Assembly (NCBI GenBank): GCA_015179025.1
Contig: WHUX01000007.1
Location: 434,001 to 498,000, forward strand
Source of the DNA: Terfezia claveryi
Lineage: Eukaryota > Ascomycota > Pezizomycetes > Pezizales > Pezizaceae
DNA length: 64,000 nt
Direction of reading: 5' to 3'
Shown one piece after another: positions 24,270 through 36,338 of the stretch (within the stretch, counting starts at the first letter, position 1; every line of letters starts with the position of its first letter). Both the position numbers and the translations under genes were made by a program. The notes under the pieces were generated by a model. The model saw nothing but the letters and a program-made list of their open reading frames with translations. It made no database searches and was not told the DNA's origin.

Positions 24270-25669
24270 CTACTGTTTCTCATCCTGTGCTGCCTGGGCA
24301 TCATACACCGGCGGCGCCTCCTTCCCCTCCTCATCCCTATACTCCTCCCGACTCAACAACCCCTTCGCAACCTCCTCATCACCAACCTCCACAACAGGCG
24401 CACACTTCTTCCTCCTAACAGCCCCCATCGCTTTCTGATACGCCAACACAGCAAAATGCCCAACCACCATACCCATCAAGCTAACCAGCATCCCGGCAAC
24501 AACACCAATGGCAATCGGGACAAGGACCTGGATAAAAACCTTATACACGGCACTAGCAGCGCTATGGGTATGGGTCATATGGTGTGGGCTAGGATGGTGA
24601 TGGTGGGACCAAGGCCTGGCGTGGTGGTAGCCCTCTCTCTCTCCACCTGTATGAGGGCGGTGATAGGGGCGAGAGTGGGGTGGTCTGCGCCAAGTGCTCG
24701 GGTTTGACGAGATGTGGTCAGGGATAGGGATGGGCATGATTGTGATGATGTCCTCATCCTCTTTTTCCTTTTTTTCTTCAGCCTTTCCAACGTCAACCTT
24801 CCCATGAGCGTTCTTTCCACCACAAGGTCTAATCTTCGCACCAACTTTCTGTCCCCACTTACTCACTTTCTCTTCCGTTTTCTTCCCCCACTTGGTAACC
24901 TTCTCCAAAATCTCACAGAAAATCCCACACTTCTTCTCTCCACTACCAAAAATCTCCATCGGCCCCGCAAACACCATGCTCCCATCATCCGCAGGCAAGA
25001 CCTTCGCATCAAGCATAACCATCTTCCCACTACCCTCCCTCACAATCTGTACCTCGATCTGCTCCGTATTCAATCGGGGAATAGGTCTTCCATCAACGGA
25101 GGTAGCCTCAAGAATAAGCTTGACCGTCTCACCGTCTCCCAGTGTAGACATCTCGGTGTAGCTGTTGTACATGACTTTGACCTCGCTGGGCTTAAGGTCA
25201 GTGAGAGCAAGCTCGCCGAGGGTGGAGGAGTCAGGAACGAGTGGGACGGAGAGGAAGGGAGGGGGCATGTCGATATCGAGAAAGTCGAGGTGACCGGGGC
25301 GCAGGTCGAGGGGGGTGAGGTCCGCGCCGTTGAGGAGGAATTTCGGATGGTCGAGGTTGGAGATGACCAGGTCGTAGATCTAAGTTATGTTTCATGTTAA
25401 CATGTATTCTTTTTTCTCTCATTTTTATTGTGGTGTAGCCGTGGTGGCAGTGGTGGGGTTAGACAAACCAAAGCTCCATCCTTTCCATCAGCCAAACATC
25501 CTTTACATGCTGCCTTGAGGACTCGGTTATTTGGGTTACTGCCGGCGAGGCTCAAGAGGGCAAACTCATCGTCGGCGATGGATGCTTCGTTCACGTTTGG
25601 TGGAATAAGGAAGGCCTGGCCGCCGACCGTGAGGGCGGCCACTGCCAGGGCGAGGGCGGAGTAGTGCAT
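24270..25669 (-). CDS. Secreted/single-pass membrane protein of unknown function
   Basis: Two exons, 25469-25669 and 24270-25379, join in phase across an 89-nt intron, giving about 436 residues. The N-terminus MHYSALALAVAALTVGGQAF is a clear signal peptide. A CKGC motif follows (ACKGCLADGKDGAL), then a beta-rich ectodomain with repeated short charged strands. A cysteine/lysine-rich stretch (KKCGIFCEILEKVTKWGKK), a histidine-rich stretch (SHHHHPSPHHMTH) and one strong membrane helix (VLVPIAIGVVAGMLVSLMGM) precede an acidic cytosolic tail. This resembles a widespread uncharacterised fungal family (possibly the one called DUF7728), but I cannot confirm that. No enzyme motif is visible. Confidence 0.7.
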
Positions 25670-26485
25670 TTTTACAATGGTGCCCGATTATCTGTATTCC
25701 AGTACAAGAGAGAGAACTTGTGCGATTATCTGACTGACTTCTTTCGAGTTGTATGTGTTCGTTTGTTGCTGGTGGGGTTGATGAAGTTAAGTACTGTTGG
25801 GAGGGAAAGCAGGTTGTGTTGAAGAGCCAGCCACCCCTACCTACACCATCATTACAGGGCGGCCAAAGATGACGAAGCGAGACGTGACCAAGCTGTCAGT
25901 CCAGTACCGGATTAGTAGCAAGTATGGATACATAACGTAGAGCAGCAGCGAATTACCACGGCAGAGGCAAATCAAAGAATGAACGCAATACGACGGCTCT
26001 GGCTCGGCTACAATAATACTATCTCAACTCAGACACATACATACAGCAGAGTAGGTAGGTAGGTAGTTTGTGTAGATAGGTACATGAGGTTTGAAATCTC
26101 ACACGTCGCGAGTGCGGGGGATCAGACATACGTAAGCCCATTATTGCAAAGGTCGGCAAACAACGGTAAAAATAAAATTAAATATGCCAGCTATCGTGAC
26201 ACGCGAAGGGAAAAACGTTAAATACATACACCGGACCATCAACCATAACATCCAGTCCAGTTTATCCTTCACCCACCAAACCAATATGTCAGTTCAATTC
26301 AATCATAATCACAAAACCAGCCCTAAAATGCCCCAACCATATACAAACAAAATACACAAAAAAAAAAAAAAAAAAAACCCCGCCACCCAAAAAAAAAAAA
26401 AAAGTGCAAACATAAACACACGTAAATATATATATAGTCAAGAAAAACAAAACAAACAGCAACAAGGGCCAAACTATTACATCCT
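25670..26485. other. Intergenic region with A-tracts
   Basis: Holds the promoter of the secreted-protein gene and the 3' end of the Rho GEF gene. Two A-runs lie at about 26358-26377 and 26389-26403, and a short (aggt)n tract at about 26049-26064. No gene seen. Confidence 0.45.
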
Positions 26486-29400
26486 CTAATCATTCTGACC
26501 CTCTTTCAGAATCAACTCCACTACCAGCTGTCTCCCATCGACCTCCGGATGCGCCATTCCCAGCTTAAGTGTTCTCCCAGCCTGACTGCCACTTCTCGCA
26601 TCATCTAGACACCTACAATCTCTTCCCGCGATAACCTGTCTCAATCTTCCATTCTCCGCATTCCGAATCTCGACAAAGTCATTGTCGAAAAGTATTATGT
26701 AAGGACCGTAGATGGCTGCGGTTTTCGCTTTGCCTACAAACTCCATAATGACGGAGCGGGAGACGTCACCATGTTTATTACAGTAGACAGCACAATCTTA
26801 CTTCAATGTTAGATTTATATTCTCAGATGGGTAATAATGAGGAATGTAGAGTGCTTACCCTCATAACACAATAAAAATTCAATATCAGACAATCTGAACA
26901 TTCCAAGGGGTCGCTGGCCAGTAAGACGGCTGGCGATAGCGGACACATGAGAAGCCTTCAGCTCTGGAATAGATGTCGGTCGCTTTGTATCCAGCTTCAT
27001 AACCTCGAAGCCTGTATAGATTCACATTAGCTACCACCAATTCCTTTAGAAAGAGCGGCAACCGACCTTTAGATGTTTGAATAGCCAATGAGGATTGAAA
27101 CAAGTTCAACCCATAACAGTCTGTCGGGATATAAAAGTCATCATACTCCCGGAAAAAATCCGTTGTCCCTTTCCTACCAAAACGGCTCTTTTTCTCAGTA
27201 GCTTTCTGGAACACAGGCTCAAGAACCTTGAAGATGGCCGACAGCCCCTCGCGCTTCTTGTAGAAAACAAGAGTCCTATCATTCATCCTTCCGGTTGTGA
27301 AGAATCCAACATCCCTTGCTCCAGACAGTTTTTGTGGCTGCCGCTGTTTTGATGGTTCTGTTCGGCCGTTGGGGATGACTACATCAAGGTGATATGCAAT
27401 CAATGCCTTATCTGCAAGGACAAGGAAGAGACTAAAGTCTTCAAGTACAGCAATCTGAGTAACCTTTGCAACGGTGATGGCCTTAAGGATGAAATTAGCA
27501 GAGCACAATGGGAGGAAGCAATGATATGAAACGTACAATTTTCCAACCTCTGGGGTTATTGGCATTAGCTAAATAAACACCAAAGTCAGTACCAATAGCC
27601 AACATTTCACCACCACTACCAAACTGTGTTTTGAATGACGTGGCACAGTTGACCATGGCCTTACAAACGACAGGCGGCCGTGGTCCTGTATTCTTGAATG
27701 TTGCTTCCACCTCTGTGATGGCCCTATCAAGCGGTGTACCCCTGATAGCAATAGGTTTAGGAACATTCGACACAACATCATAGCCAAACGCCGTGTCAGC
27801 CATCACCCTCAACCTAAAAGGTTCCGCATTCTGCGCGTGTAGGGACGCCGCGTGTCGTTCCTGTGCTAGTATAATCTTCTCACACCAGTCTTGTCGGTTT
27901 TGGGCTGAGGGGGCATAGAGGGTATAGGTATTTTCATCAGACTTAATGGACTTTCCTAGATGCTTTATTCTGAAGGGATACATGATCTTGTCGCTGTTAG
28001 CATCTGAAGGAGAGTTAGCAATCATTTTCCCAGCAGCCGACCCAACGGAGCCAGTAGAAAGTGTAGAGTTGTTGTGTGCCAACTGCCCGGGCCTAGGGCC
28101 AGAAGTTGGCGTTTGCTTTACTGTGGTTGGCCCACCGAGGCCCAGTTTATTGACTGAACTCCTGACCACTGGCTCGTCATTTGTACTTTCAAGCACCAAA
28201 AGGCCCATTGGTATCGGCATCCTTGAGACATCGTATTTCTCATGTTTTGTCCCTCCAGGTATGTCCTTCTGCTGTACCGTCTTCGCTAATATCAAGTAAT
28301 GGTCAAATAATATAGCATGCGTCTCAATGAAGTTAAACCTGCTTGTATGTCTTTGCAAGTCTCCCCTGAATATGACTTCTCGTCCCTTGTCATCCAAACG
28401 CAAGTTGACCTCCATACCGGTCCTCATGACCAGCTTGGTTCCAAGTTCTTTCAGGGTAACGATCTTCGTTTGTTCATCCACCCTAGCGTCACACTCCAGA
28501 GTCACGGCTTTTATCTCATCTATCGCGGCAGCTAGGTTCTGCTTCTCCTCCGAGTCTATCGTTGTATGTTTCAGAACCGTAGATAACAGCAGCGAATACC
28601 TCTGCAGCCTTGTGATGGGGGCTTTCAAGAAAGTAACCCAATCCAATCGTCTTGTCCTAGGATCCTGTCGGCACTGATCGAGGAATCCCCTAAACACCAA
28701 GTTCCTATCTGCCTCCCGCCGAACCATCCAATCGGCGTTAGGGAAGTTTGCAGCGTAATCAATGTACACCTGTCGAGCTTTCCTTATCCACTCTCTAAAT
28801 ATGTCACTGAAACCAACAATCCAAGGCCCCTGTTCTCGCTGCCTAAACTTCAGCTGTGGAAGCAAATGGGCCTCGCTGACTTTGCGAACCGCATCCGCCT
28901 TACCAAACACCTGATGCACAAAGTCCGGAAGCTTCGATGGCTGGATAATAGGTGGAGTGCTTTGCAGAATCGAATCCCGATAGACCGAGGCCAAGACCCA
29001 TAGATCCTCCATGTACTCCGATTCTGTATGAACAATCTCATGCAAGTTATTCTGCCTCTCGATTTCCTTCTTGCTAACGTTTTCAATATTCTCCTTGGTG
29101 ATATTCCAGAATGTAGCCCAGTCTTCGGCCTTTGGCTGCGGCTCGTTCGGGTGTGGTAATAAGGCAATTTGTTTGAGAGTTCGAGAACAGTGATGCGAGT
29201 AGCACCTTCCAGGGCATTCTTGCTCATGCAACTTTGGCGCATAACACCCACTTCCACAAATTTGGTAAATGACCCCACACAGCTCCCCGTCACCAAATTT
29301 GACCCACTCTTCATCCCTCACGAGGGCCCCTTCCGCAACCATAGACCTTACCACCCTCGCGGCCAGTGACTCGGCATCTGCAATATTCATTGTCGGAACA

Positions 29401-31889
29401 TAATGAGTGAAGAGCGCTACCACTCCCTCCTCAACGGTTCTCTCCCGTAAGTATGCCTCTCCATCTGCCAATTCCCTTATCCATACAGAGATTGCACTGA
29501 GAGCCCATGGGGCATCACACTTCCTGAATTCCCTACTAGATATCTTTGTAGGATCGAACTTCTTCTTCGCCAGTGGGATGGCTGGAAGGTGACTGATGAG
29601 CGACTCTTGTGTGGTTGCTAGGCTGGCATCATATCCAGCGATATCCTGTGGAGTTCGGATCGACATGCGATTACTCTGCTTAATGTTTGCGGCATCCGTC
29701 TTGGACCGAGCCGGCGCAACGGTAACCGGCGAGCTTCCATGCGACGACAGCGATGTTGAACGAGGAAACTGAGGTGCGGGTAATGCCATATTTGACGCTG
29801 TGACTGTCGGGTTTGACTGATTTCTAGGTGCAAGCGGCCTGCCCTGACAGTCCCTCTGCGAAACATTCAGGGCTTCTTCTTGGGGAACCGAGGGCAAAGG
29901 CCGGGAAGAAACCCCAGTGGTTTCTGGAGGATGGTAGAAAAGCTCTGGGTACGAGGGATAACTATCTTCATCACTTGCCCATTTTGCTGGACTTTGTGAG
30001 TTTGAAGACCTTGCAACATCCTCTTCTCCTTCATCAAACGATAGCCTCCGTTCTCCGCCAATTTTAGGCTCCGCCAAACCCCCGGTGCCAGATGCATCTA
30101 ATGTCGCAGCACTCGAAAATCCATCGCGGAAGGGATGCAATTGATATTCGCTCGGTATATCCCAGTTCTGTTGCCACCCCTGTTGAGGAGCAGAAGGGGG
30201 AGGCGCACTAGTGTCATCAGACTCCTGTGTTATGGTCGTTGCAATAGTGCTCGCAGTCATGACACTTGTGGTTCTTCCTAAAGAATCTACATTTGTAGAA
30301 TAGGTTGAAGTGCTAGCATTTCTCGCGAGAGGCTGGGGTGAGTTGTCCCTGATGTGGTTTGACGAACCGTAATACCCAATTGTATCACCAGGGAACCCAC
30401 CTCCGAAACCAGTTAGGTCAACTCCCCAACCTTCATCCTCAGACCCTTCTTCAATGTTTGCTGGTGTTTTAGTAACCGCACTAGCGTGAGCGGCCGATTC
30501 CCGTAGAGCTCGTTCCACCTCATCGGCTTCTGCAAGCCTCATAGCTTCTAGTCCGTGCGCCGCCTCTGCATCACTTGTGCTTACGTACCCGGCATTCAAG
30601 CTTCCGGGAGCCACAGTACTCGGCCCTAAATACCCATTTGCTGTTCCATTCTCAGGCTGATACTGAGGTAGCCTTGAAAACAAAGGGTCTGGCATAGTAT
30701 CTTCGCCATCGTCCGTATCGTCCTGGTACAACATGGTTCCGCCTTGGCTCACTGACTCACGCCGTATACTGACGGGATCATCATCGAACGTGGGATACGG
30801 CCTTTCGGGCAATGGCCTCGACGTTGAGTTCGTGCGCTCCGGGAGATACCCATGTGCTGGGGGTGGTGGTGGTGGCGGTGAAGGCATAGAATGCGTTCCG
30901 TAACCGTACTCATTCCCATATCCAGAGGGACTGACGCTGTTTCCTTCGCTATCAGAGCTGTAGTGAGTTGGTGGCCTCAGTGCTTGTGATGGGTAACTCA
31001 GAGGAGGAGTATCCTGAGACGGATACGGAAGATTGTGGTATGCCTGGCCGCCATAGGACCCACTAGTACCATATGTTGTTGGTGAGGTTGGGGGATGTGG
31101 TGGTGGTGGTGGTGGCGGTGGAGGGGGGCGGTATGTAGTCTGTGTGGCAGACTGTGTAGGATATGGGGATACCAGCTGCTGATAACTATAATTCTGCTGG
31201 GGCTGGGCTGTGTACTGATTCCTCCCCGAATATTGATTATAACCCGTGTTTGCAGTAGCACCACCATAACATGGCTGCTGGTAAGGTTGTGCAGCGGGTT
31301 TTGGTGGGAATGAAGTGGGGTAAGGTGCAGTATTGAATGTGCCGGGGTTATAGGAGCTGCCTATATTGGGTGAATATTGTGCAGACGGTGCACCGTATCC
31401 ACAAGTCGTGGATGCATGTCGTTGTGGGCCTGTGTAAGCAGCTGGATTATACGTTGGTCGCTGCGGTGGCTGGACCCCACTAGTATATACGGGAGTTGTT
31501 GGGTATGGTGCGGTATCGAAACCAAAGTTCTGTTGTGGTGGTTGTCGGAAGCTCGCCGAATACCCTAACTCCGGTGACTGCTGTTGAGAAGAATAGTCAT
31601 TATTCCCTGGCGGAGAAGCAAAATATGAACCTGGAGCATGCGACGTAGATTGCGACCTTTGTATCGCTTGTGTTCCTGCGGCATCCATATCTCCATAATG
31701 TGAATTATAGAACTCCCCGTTCCCCTGACAAGGCTGCTGGCTCAAATTCGGCCTATCCTCCCCATGACTGAAGCTATCTTGAGACCTCAGATATTGTGGT
31801 GTGTCGACTGGATAGGGTCGGTTTGCAAGGCTCGTGGAGTAATGCAAGCCTCCTGCCGGGGGTGCATTGGGATGATTAGGATTCGCCAT
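26486..31889 (-). CDS. ROM2: Rho1 guanine-nucleotide exchange factor, DEP-DH-PH-CNH (Rom2-like)
   Basis: A very large Rho GEF of the Rom1/Rom2/Rgf class, which activates Rho1 downstream of cell-wall stress sensors. The start at 31889 reads MANPNHPNAPPAGGLHYS. The first 700 or so residues are disordered and rich in P, Q, S and Y, with poly-proline runs. A DEP-like domain follows (APWALSAISVWIRELADGEA, GVVALFTHYVPTMNIADAE). The DH domain then runs from RQNNLHEIVHTESEYMEDLW to TFLKAPITRLQRYSLLLSTV. The PH domain contains DLQRHTSRFNFIETHAILFD. The CNH (citron) domain begins around AMVNCATSFKTQFGSGGEML and continues over small C-terminal exons to a stop at 26486. Introns interrupt the gene near 27480-27540, 27000-27065 and 26760-26860. 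The N-terminal extension is long even for this family. Confidence 0.9.
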
Positions 31890-32598
31890 TAGATTGAACT
31901 AGAAATGTAATGTTAATGAAAATTGTGGGGTTTCCTGGCCAGAGCTGTTGTGATAAAAATAAGATGCGTTGTGTTCGTTGTGTACAGTGTTGGCGAGACG
32001 TTACTTGGTATATACTTGGGTTTGTTTTGTGTGTTTGGGGAGGAGGGGGGGGGGGGGGGGTTGCTTGTTGTTGATCTTCGAGATCACAGGCGCATGTGGA
32101 TATTCGTAGCAACAACGAGTGATAGAAGGCCCCTTTCCTTTGGGGGAGGGGTTGTCTAAAGCTGAAGTTGGCGCTGGAGGGCAACTGGGCTATTGGATGA
32201 AAGGAATGCACCGGCCCTGTGCTGAGAGGTGGAGCTGGAGCGATTCCTTCTTCAGCGGGTATATGTAAGCGTTCTGGGGGTTGATAGGAAGACAATGGGG
32301 GCCGCAGTGGTGATGGCGATGCGCTTTTTGCGGGCACTCTGGCGCTGGGCCTGGCCTACGAGATGGGTACTGTAGGGGAGAAATGTGTGCTGGAGAGTTT
32401 GCAAGGAGGGTTCCAAGAAGGAACGGCCGAATGAGAGAATGAGGGGATAGGCTTCAGGCAGGGATAGACGCACTCATATCACAGGTATACACGGGTCGAG
32501 TGTGTTTGAGGGACAGCAGTTCAATGATATTGCACACTTGCGTGGGTATACAAATACTTATGTACAGTACGTGGGTATGCTTACCTGGGTATAACTTA

Positions 32599-32631
32599 CC
32601 TGGGCATTAGTCTGGTTGGCACCCTGGGCAT
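32599..32631 (+). mobile_element. 15-bp micro-insertion with 9-bp direct repeats
   Basis: cctgggcat at 32599-32607 is repeated exactly at 32623-32631. The 15 bp between are tagtctggttggcac, identical to the right-hand inverted repeat of the 41-bp element at 45915-45955. The exact repeat on both sides argues for an insertion event with target duplication. Confidence 0.65.
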
Positions 32632-32701
32632 AGAGTATGCACTTAGTAGTAGCAGAGTAGTAGTACGTTATACCGGCACTTACCTGGGTTACCTGTTTCA
32701 T

Positions 32702-32729
32702 AGCAAACGTTAGTCTGGTTAGCAAACGT
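32702..32729 (+). mobile_element. 10-bp micro-insertion with 9-bp direct repeats
   Basis: agcaaacgt at 32702-32710 recurs at 32721-32729. The intervening 10 bp are tagtctggtt, the outermost part of the same terminal sequence. The orientation is the same as the neighbour about 100 bp upstream. Confidence 0.55.
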
Positions 32730-33368
32730 ATACGGACGGGCTCGAGGCGGCCGACTGTGAAAGGGATCCGCAGCAGAGCGAGCGTGCGTGCGTGCGTGCG
32801 CATTATTCACTCGACTTTATACAACTGTACAGCGCCCGCTGCACATGCCCGACCATACGGTAAAACGGTCGTGCCGTTTTGTTTCCTTGCCCGTCAGCGG
32901 CGATTGCACCCCCCCTCTCTCTCTGCGCCCCGCAACAAGCACATAGTCCCAGCGTCAGCCGTGTTGGCCCTATTGCGCGATGTTGGCACAAGTTGAAGTA
33001 TGCACGAGGTACAGTGGCATCCTGCGTCTTCTTTTCCTTCTACTTCACCTTATACAGTATACCGGTATGCATACGTAACCAAACGTAGCTAACTTCCCAC
33101 CTAACCCCCCCCTGTTTCCCCCGCCAAAGGGTCGAGAACCCGTCCCCAACCTCCCCCATATATGCAGTCTTGCCGTGGCATACATCCTTGTCGGGTAACT
33201 TGATGTGAATTTATATTTATTTAGCTCACGACTGATTTGGAATACATGATTTCGTCACATTGATGAAGCTTGAGTAAACCCAAAGCAATATGTTGTAGCC
33301 CATAGAGCTGATCTGGCAGCCTACGATGTGGCTGCATTTACAACAGTACGATTTCAGACACCACCTGG

Positions 33369-36338
33369 TTAGATCAGGGCTTCTATCTCGGCCCCAATTT
33401 TTTCAATTCTTGGTTCCCTTACTCTGCCAACGGCATTGTCGACCGCCCTTCTGACGAGGTGTGTCCTGACTGCTGTCGTCTTCACTTCACCCCCCATGGA
33501 CAACAGTGTACCAACAGCGACCATAGCCCGGAATAGCGTCTCCGAATCACCCTCACTTGCTAGAGTGCCAGTCAGATAAGGAAGTAACGACTTTGCCTGG
33601 TCCACGGATTGTTTTGAGGCGAATAAGACGGCATAACTTGAACAAATTAGCGTCTTGCCAGATAAAGTGAAGAAACCGACGACATACTTCAAAGCCAGTG
33701 TAGCAACAGCTACCTTCAGATTCTTGTTTGAGGTTCCTTCTACTGCAGAGCTGGCCAACTGGAAAATCCTCTCGTAATAAGTTTCTGCATATTCTCGAGC
33801 TTTCGACGAATTGAATATGTTCACAAACGCTCGTGTTCCAAGCATTGCATTGTTTGGCTGACTTTTTTCAAACACGCCAGCGGACGCCATAATCTCAATC
33901 AATGTTTGAGATGCATCACCAGAGTGCTCGTACGTGGTTGGGATTGGAGAGGCTGCCGTGGCTAATCGTAACAGGTCGAGTACTGGAAGTCGTTGAGTAG
34001 CATCCCAGCTAGTTATTATTCGTACAAGAGTGGGCATAGCAATCAGTGTCGTTTTACTAATAGCAGCAGGGCCCTTTTTAGCCTCTAAAGCTTGAATCAA
34101 GGCATCCAAGCTCTCAATTTCCTCGGGATTGAGGCACATTCCCTTATCCCCTTCTTGGAGAAGCTTCTCATTCAACTCGGTCAACTTTTTCTTGATCAGT
34201 GATAAATTTGCTTCCGTGATTTGGAGGAAGGATTTAATGGGCAAGAAATTTGTCTTTGGTGCAGGTGCTTGTGTCTCTCCAGGACGATAGCGGCTCTCCG
34301 TACCTATTTTTCAGTCAGCCGAGTTGAGGGTAATGTGAAACATGTCAATATACCGTATGGGTCCCTTGCAGCCTGTGTTGGCGCTTGCTGCTGCCCAATG
34401 GTGGCTCCCGAGGAATTTTTGACAATGAAATCAGCTACTGTGTCAAGATATGCCATTGAAAGCTCGTTCCTTTCCAGGAATTTGGTGGCAGCTTCGTAAG
34501 GGTTCTGATTTACGTTATATGGAAGCTTAAGCGGTGGAGCGCCTTCTTGAATATCAACATCAAACACATAGTCATACTCTTTGCCTTCGTGTTCTTTCTT
34601 CCGGCTAGACCCGACAGCATCGACCACGGTCCCAACACTGGTCCACGATGCTGTCGCAGTAGACCAAATATGTGCCTCCACAACATCACCGTTACAAACC
34701 ATTTTCACCTATGCATATCTCATGAGCTTATGACCTTCAAAAGTACCGGATGCAAAGTACCTACTTGTCCATCTTTAGTACCAGGGTTTTGCAAGGCTTC
34801 TGGGCCAGGGAGATTCTCCTTGTTTATGTCCCCAACCTGATTGCTAAGCTTTACGTTAGGAAATCTGGAAACCATTCTTTCGGCCGTAACTCACGCTGGT
34901 ATATTCGAGGCGGCTACAGCACCTTCAAACTCCTAAGAAAGCCAGCATTAGACCACTATTTCTAGATATTTTATCCTGAGCGCCTAACACACCTTCATTG
35001 TGGGTTCATCTGCCCATTTCCGAGGGTTTCTTGAGAACACTCGAGCAATTCTATCACTAGCTCCGCTGACAATGTCACCAGTTTCTGGGCATACCGCTAC
35101 AGCCCAGACGCTTATCGCCGGGTGTGGGATCGTCTGTATGCATTCGCCGTCTATGAAACCACTTAGCGGAGCTCTTTCCCCCCTTTGCGAGGCAACTGGT
35201 TGTCATACTTCTCCAAATTCTCATAGTTCTATCCTCACCAGCCGAGACTAAATCCCCATTAGGAAGGGCTGCGATTGAATAAATGAAGTTCGTATGCCCA
35301 TGGAGTTCCTGCAGCTGATAACCGTCGCTGGACCAGATTCGTATGGTCCTATCAATACTCATAAGTTTGTGCACTAGCCATAGTATGGAGATGTGAGAGC
35401 ATACGCGTCATTACCACAGGATGCGAATCCACCTCCTGGAATTCGGCATAGGCCACGCACGCAATCCGTATGCCCATTCAAGACTTTCACAAGCCTTCCG
35501 TTTTTCCACATTCGTATCGTCTTGTCGGCGGAGCCTACACCCATGGTCGGCATGATATTGATGAAGTCATACAATGGGGAAATACCAGTAAGAATTACGC
35601 TCCCATCTAGCGCTAATACGGCCCATACAGCGGCAGTGTGCCCTTCAAGGATATGAACTGTCTCCCAATTACTTCTAGACCACACTCTTGCCTTGCTATC
35701 CACTCTCATCAGCTCGGCTCAGGCAAATGTTTGATACACTACGGTTTCCTACCAGTCCCAGGAACCAGAGACAATAGTGTTGTCATAAACATCCAGAGCG
35801 CAAACGTTGTGACTGTGACCTAGTAGAATGTAGTTCGCATCTTGTTTGGCGACACCTAAAGGCTCCCTGACCTCAATGATGGTTTCATGGCCTCCGCTGA
35901 TCACCAGGCCTAACATTCCAATAGTGACGAGTCAGCACCTCCATCCCCATCTGCCAGGACGGTTACTGGCTGTACTTACCGTTTAAGTGCTCTGGGCTGG
36001 GAGGAATCCAAGCAAGACTGTTGATGAAACCGGCACCTGCCGAATTTATGGATTGAGTAAATGTATTGCTTTGCTCGTCTCTAGCCCACAGCCTGACCGA
36101 GCAATCTCTAGAGGATGAAACGACAAGACCCGGTTTAGGAAACAAGACTGATCGAACCTGTTACCGTAGCTCGTTAGCAAGGACTGCCTAATCTGTTTGG
36201 ATGCTCATGAAGGTGACATATGAGTGGGGGGTTCATGTTGGGGGGGGCCCCTTGATGTTAGATATGGGGAGGGGTATGCACGTCGTCTTCATGGCCCTTG
36301 AGGGTTGCTGAGAGCTTAAACACATCTGAATTAGCCAT
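33369..36338 (-). CDS. DOA1: Doa1/Ufd3 (PLAA) WD40-PFU-PUL ubiquitin-binding Cdc48 cofactor
   Basis: Doa1 binds ubiquitin through its WD40 propeller and PFU domain and Cdc48 through its PUL domain. It controls ubiquitin levels, endosomal sorting and mitochondrial protein degradation. Exon 1 is 36282-36338 (MANSDVFKLSATLKGHEDD); exon 2 starts at 36157 and reads VRSVLFPKPGLVVSSSRDCS. WD40 units then follow across several small exons (for example MLGLVISGGHET-type, DSKARVWSRSNWETVHILEG, GSADKTIRMWKNG, MSIDRTIRIWSSDGYQLQEL). The PFU domain lies near 34710-34430 (EYDYVFDVDIQEGAPPLKLP, NPYEAATKFLERNELSMAYL). The PUL domain is the last exon (33369-34244 plus the join near 34300), an all-helical ARM-like fold. 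The intron between PFU and PUL (about 34304-34355) contains one of the nine GTTSAGGGTAA words. Confidence 0.9.

Larger units (their letters stand above)
31890..33368. other. Intergenic region, 1.5 kb, with G-tract and micro-insertions
   Basis: Likely contains the long 5' leader and promoter of the Rho GEF gene. A G-run lies at about 32046-32060. Around 32575-32730 the word cttacctggg recurs and two micro-insertions with 9-bp direct repeats occur. A (gtgc)n tract lies at about 32783-32800. Downstream of 33100 is the DOA1 3' region. Confidence 0.5.

Noticed and set aside
26184..26489. 101-codon frame through A-tracts
   Set aside because: Poly-lysine produced by A-runs in an intergenic region.
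31876..32337. 153-codon minus-strand frame overlapping the Rho GEF start
   Set aside because: Proline/histidine low complexity, overlapping the GEF ATG in another frame; more likely 5' leader or a fortuitous frame.
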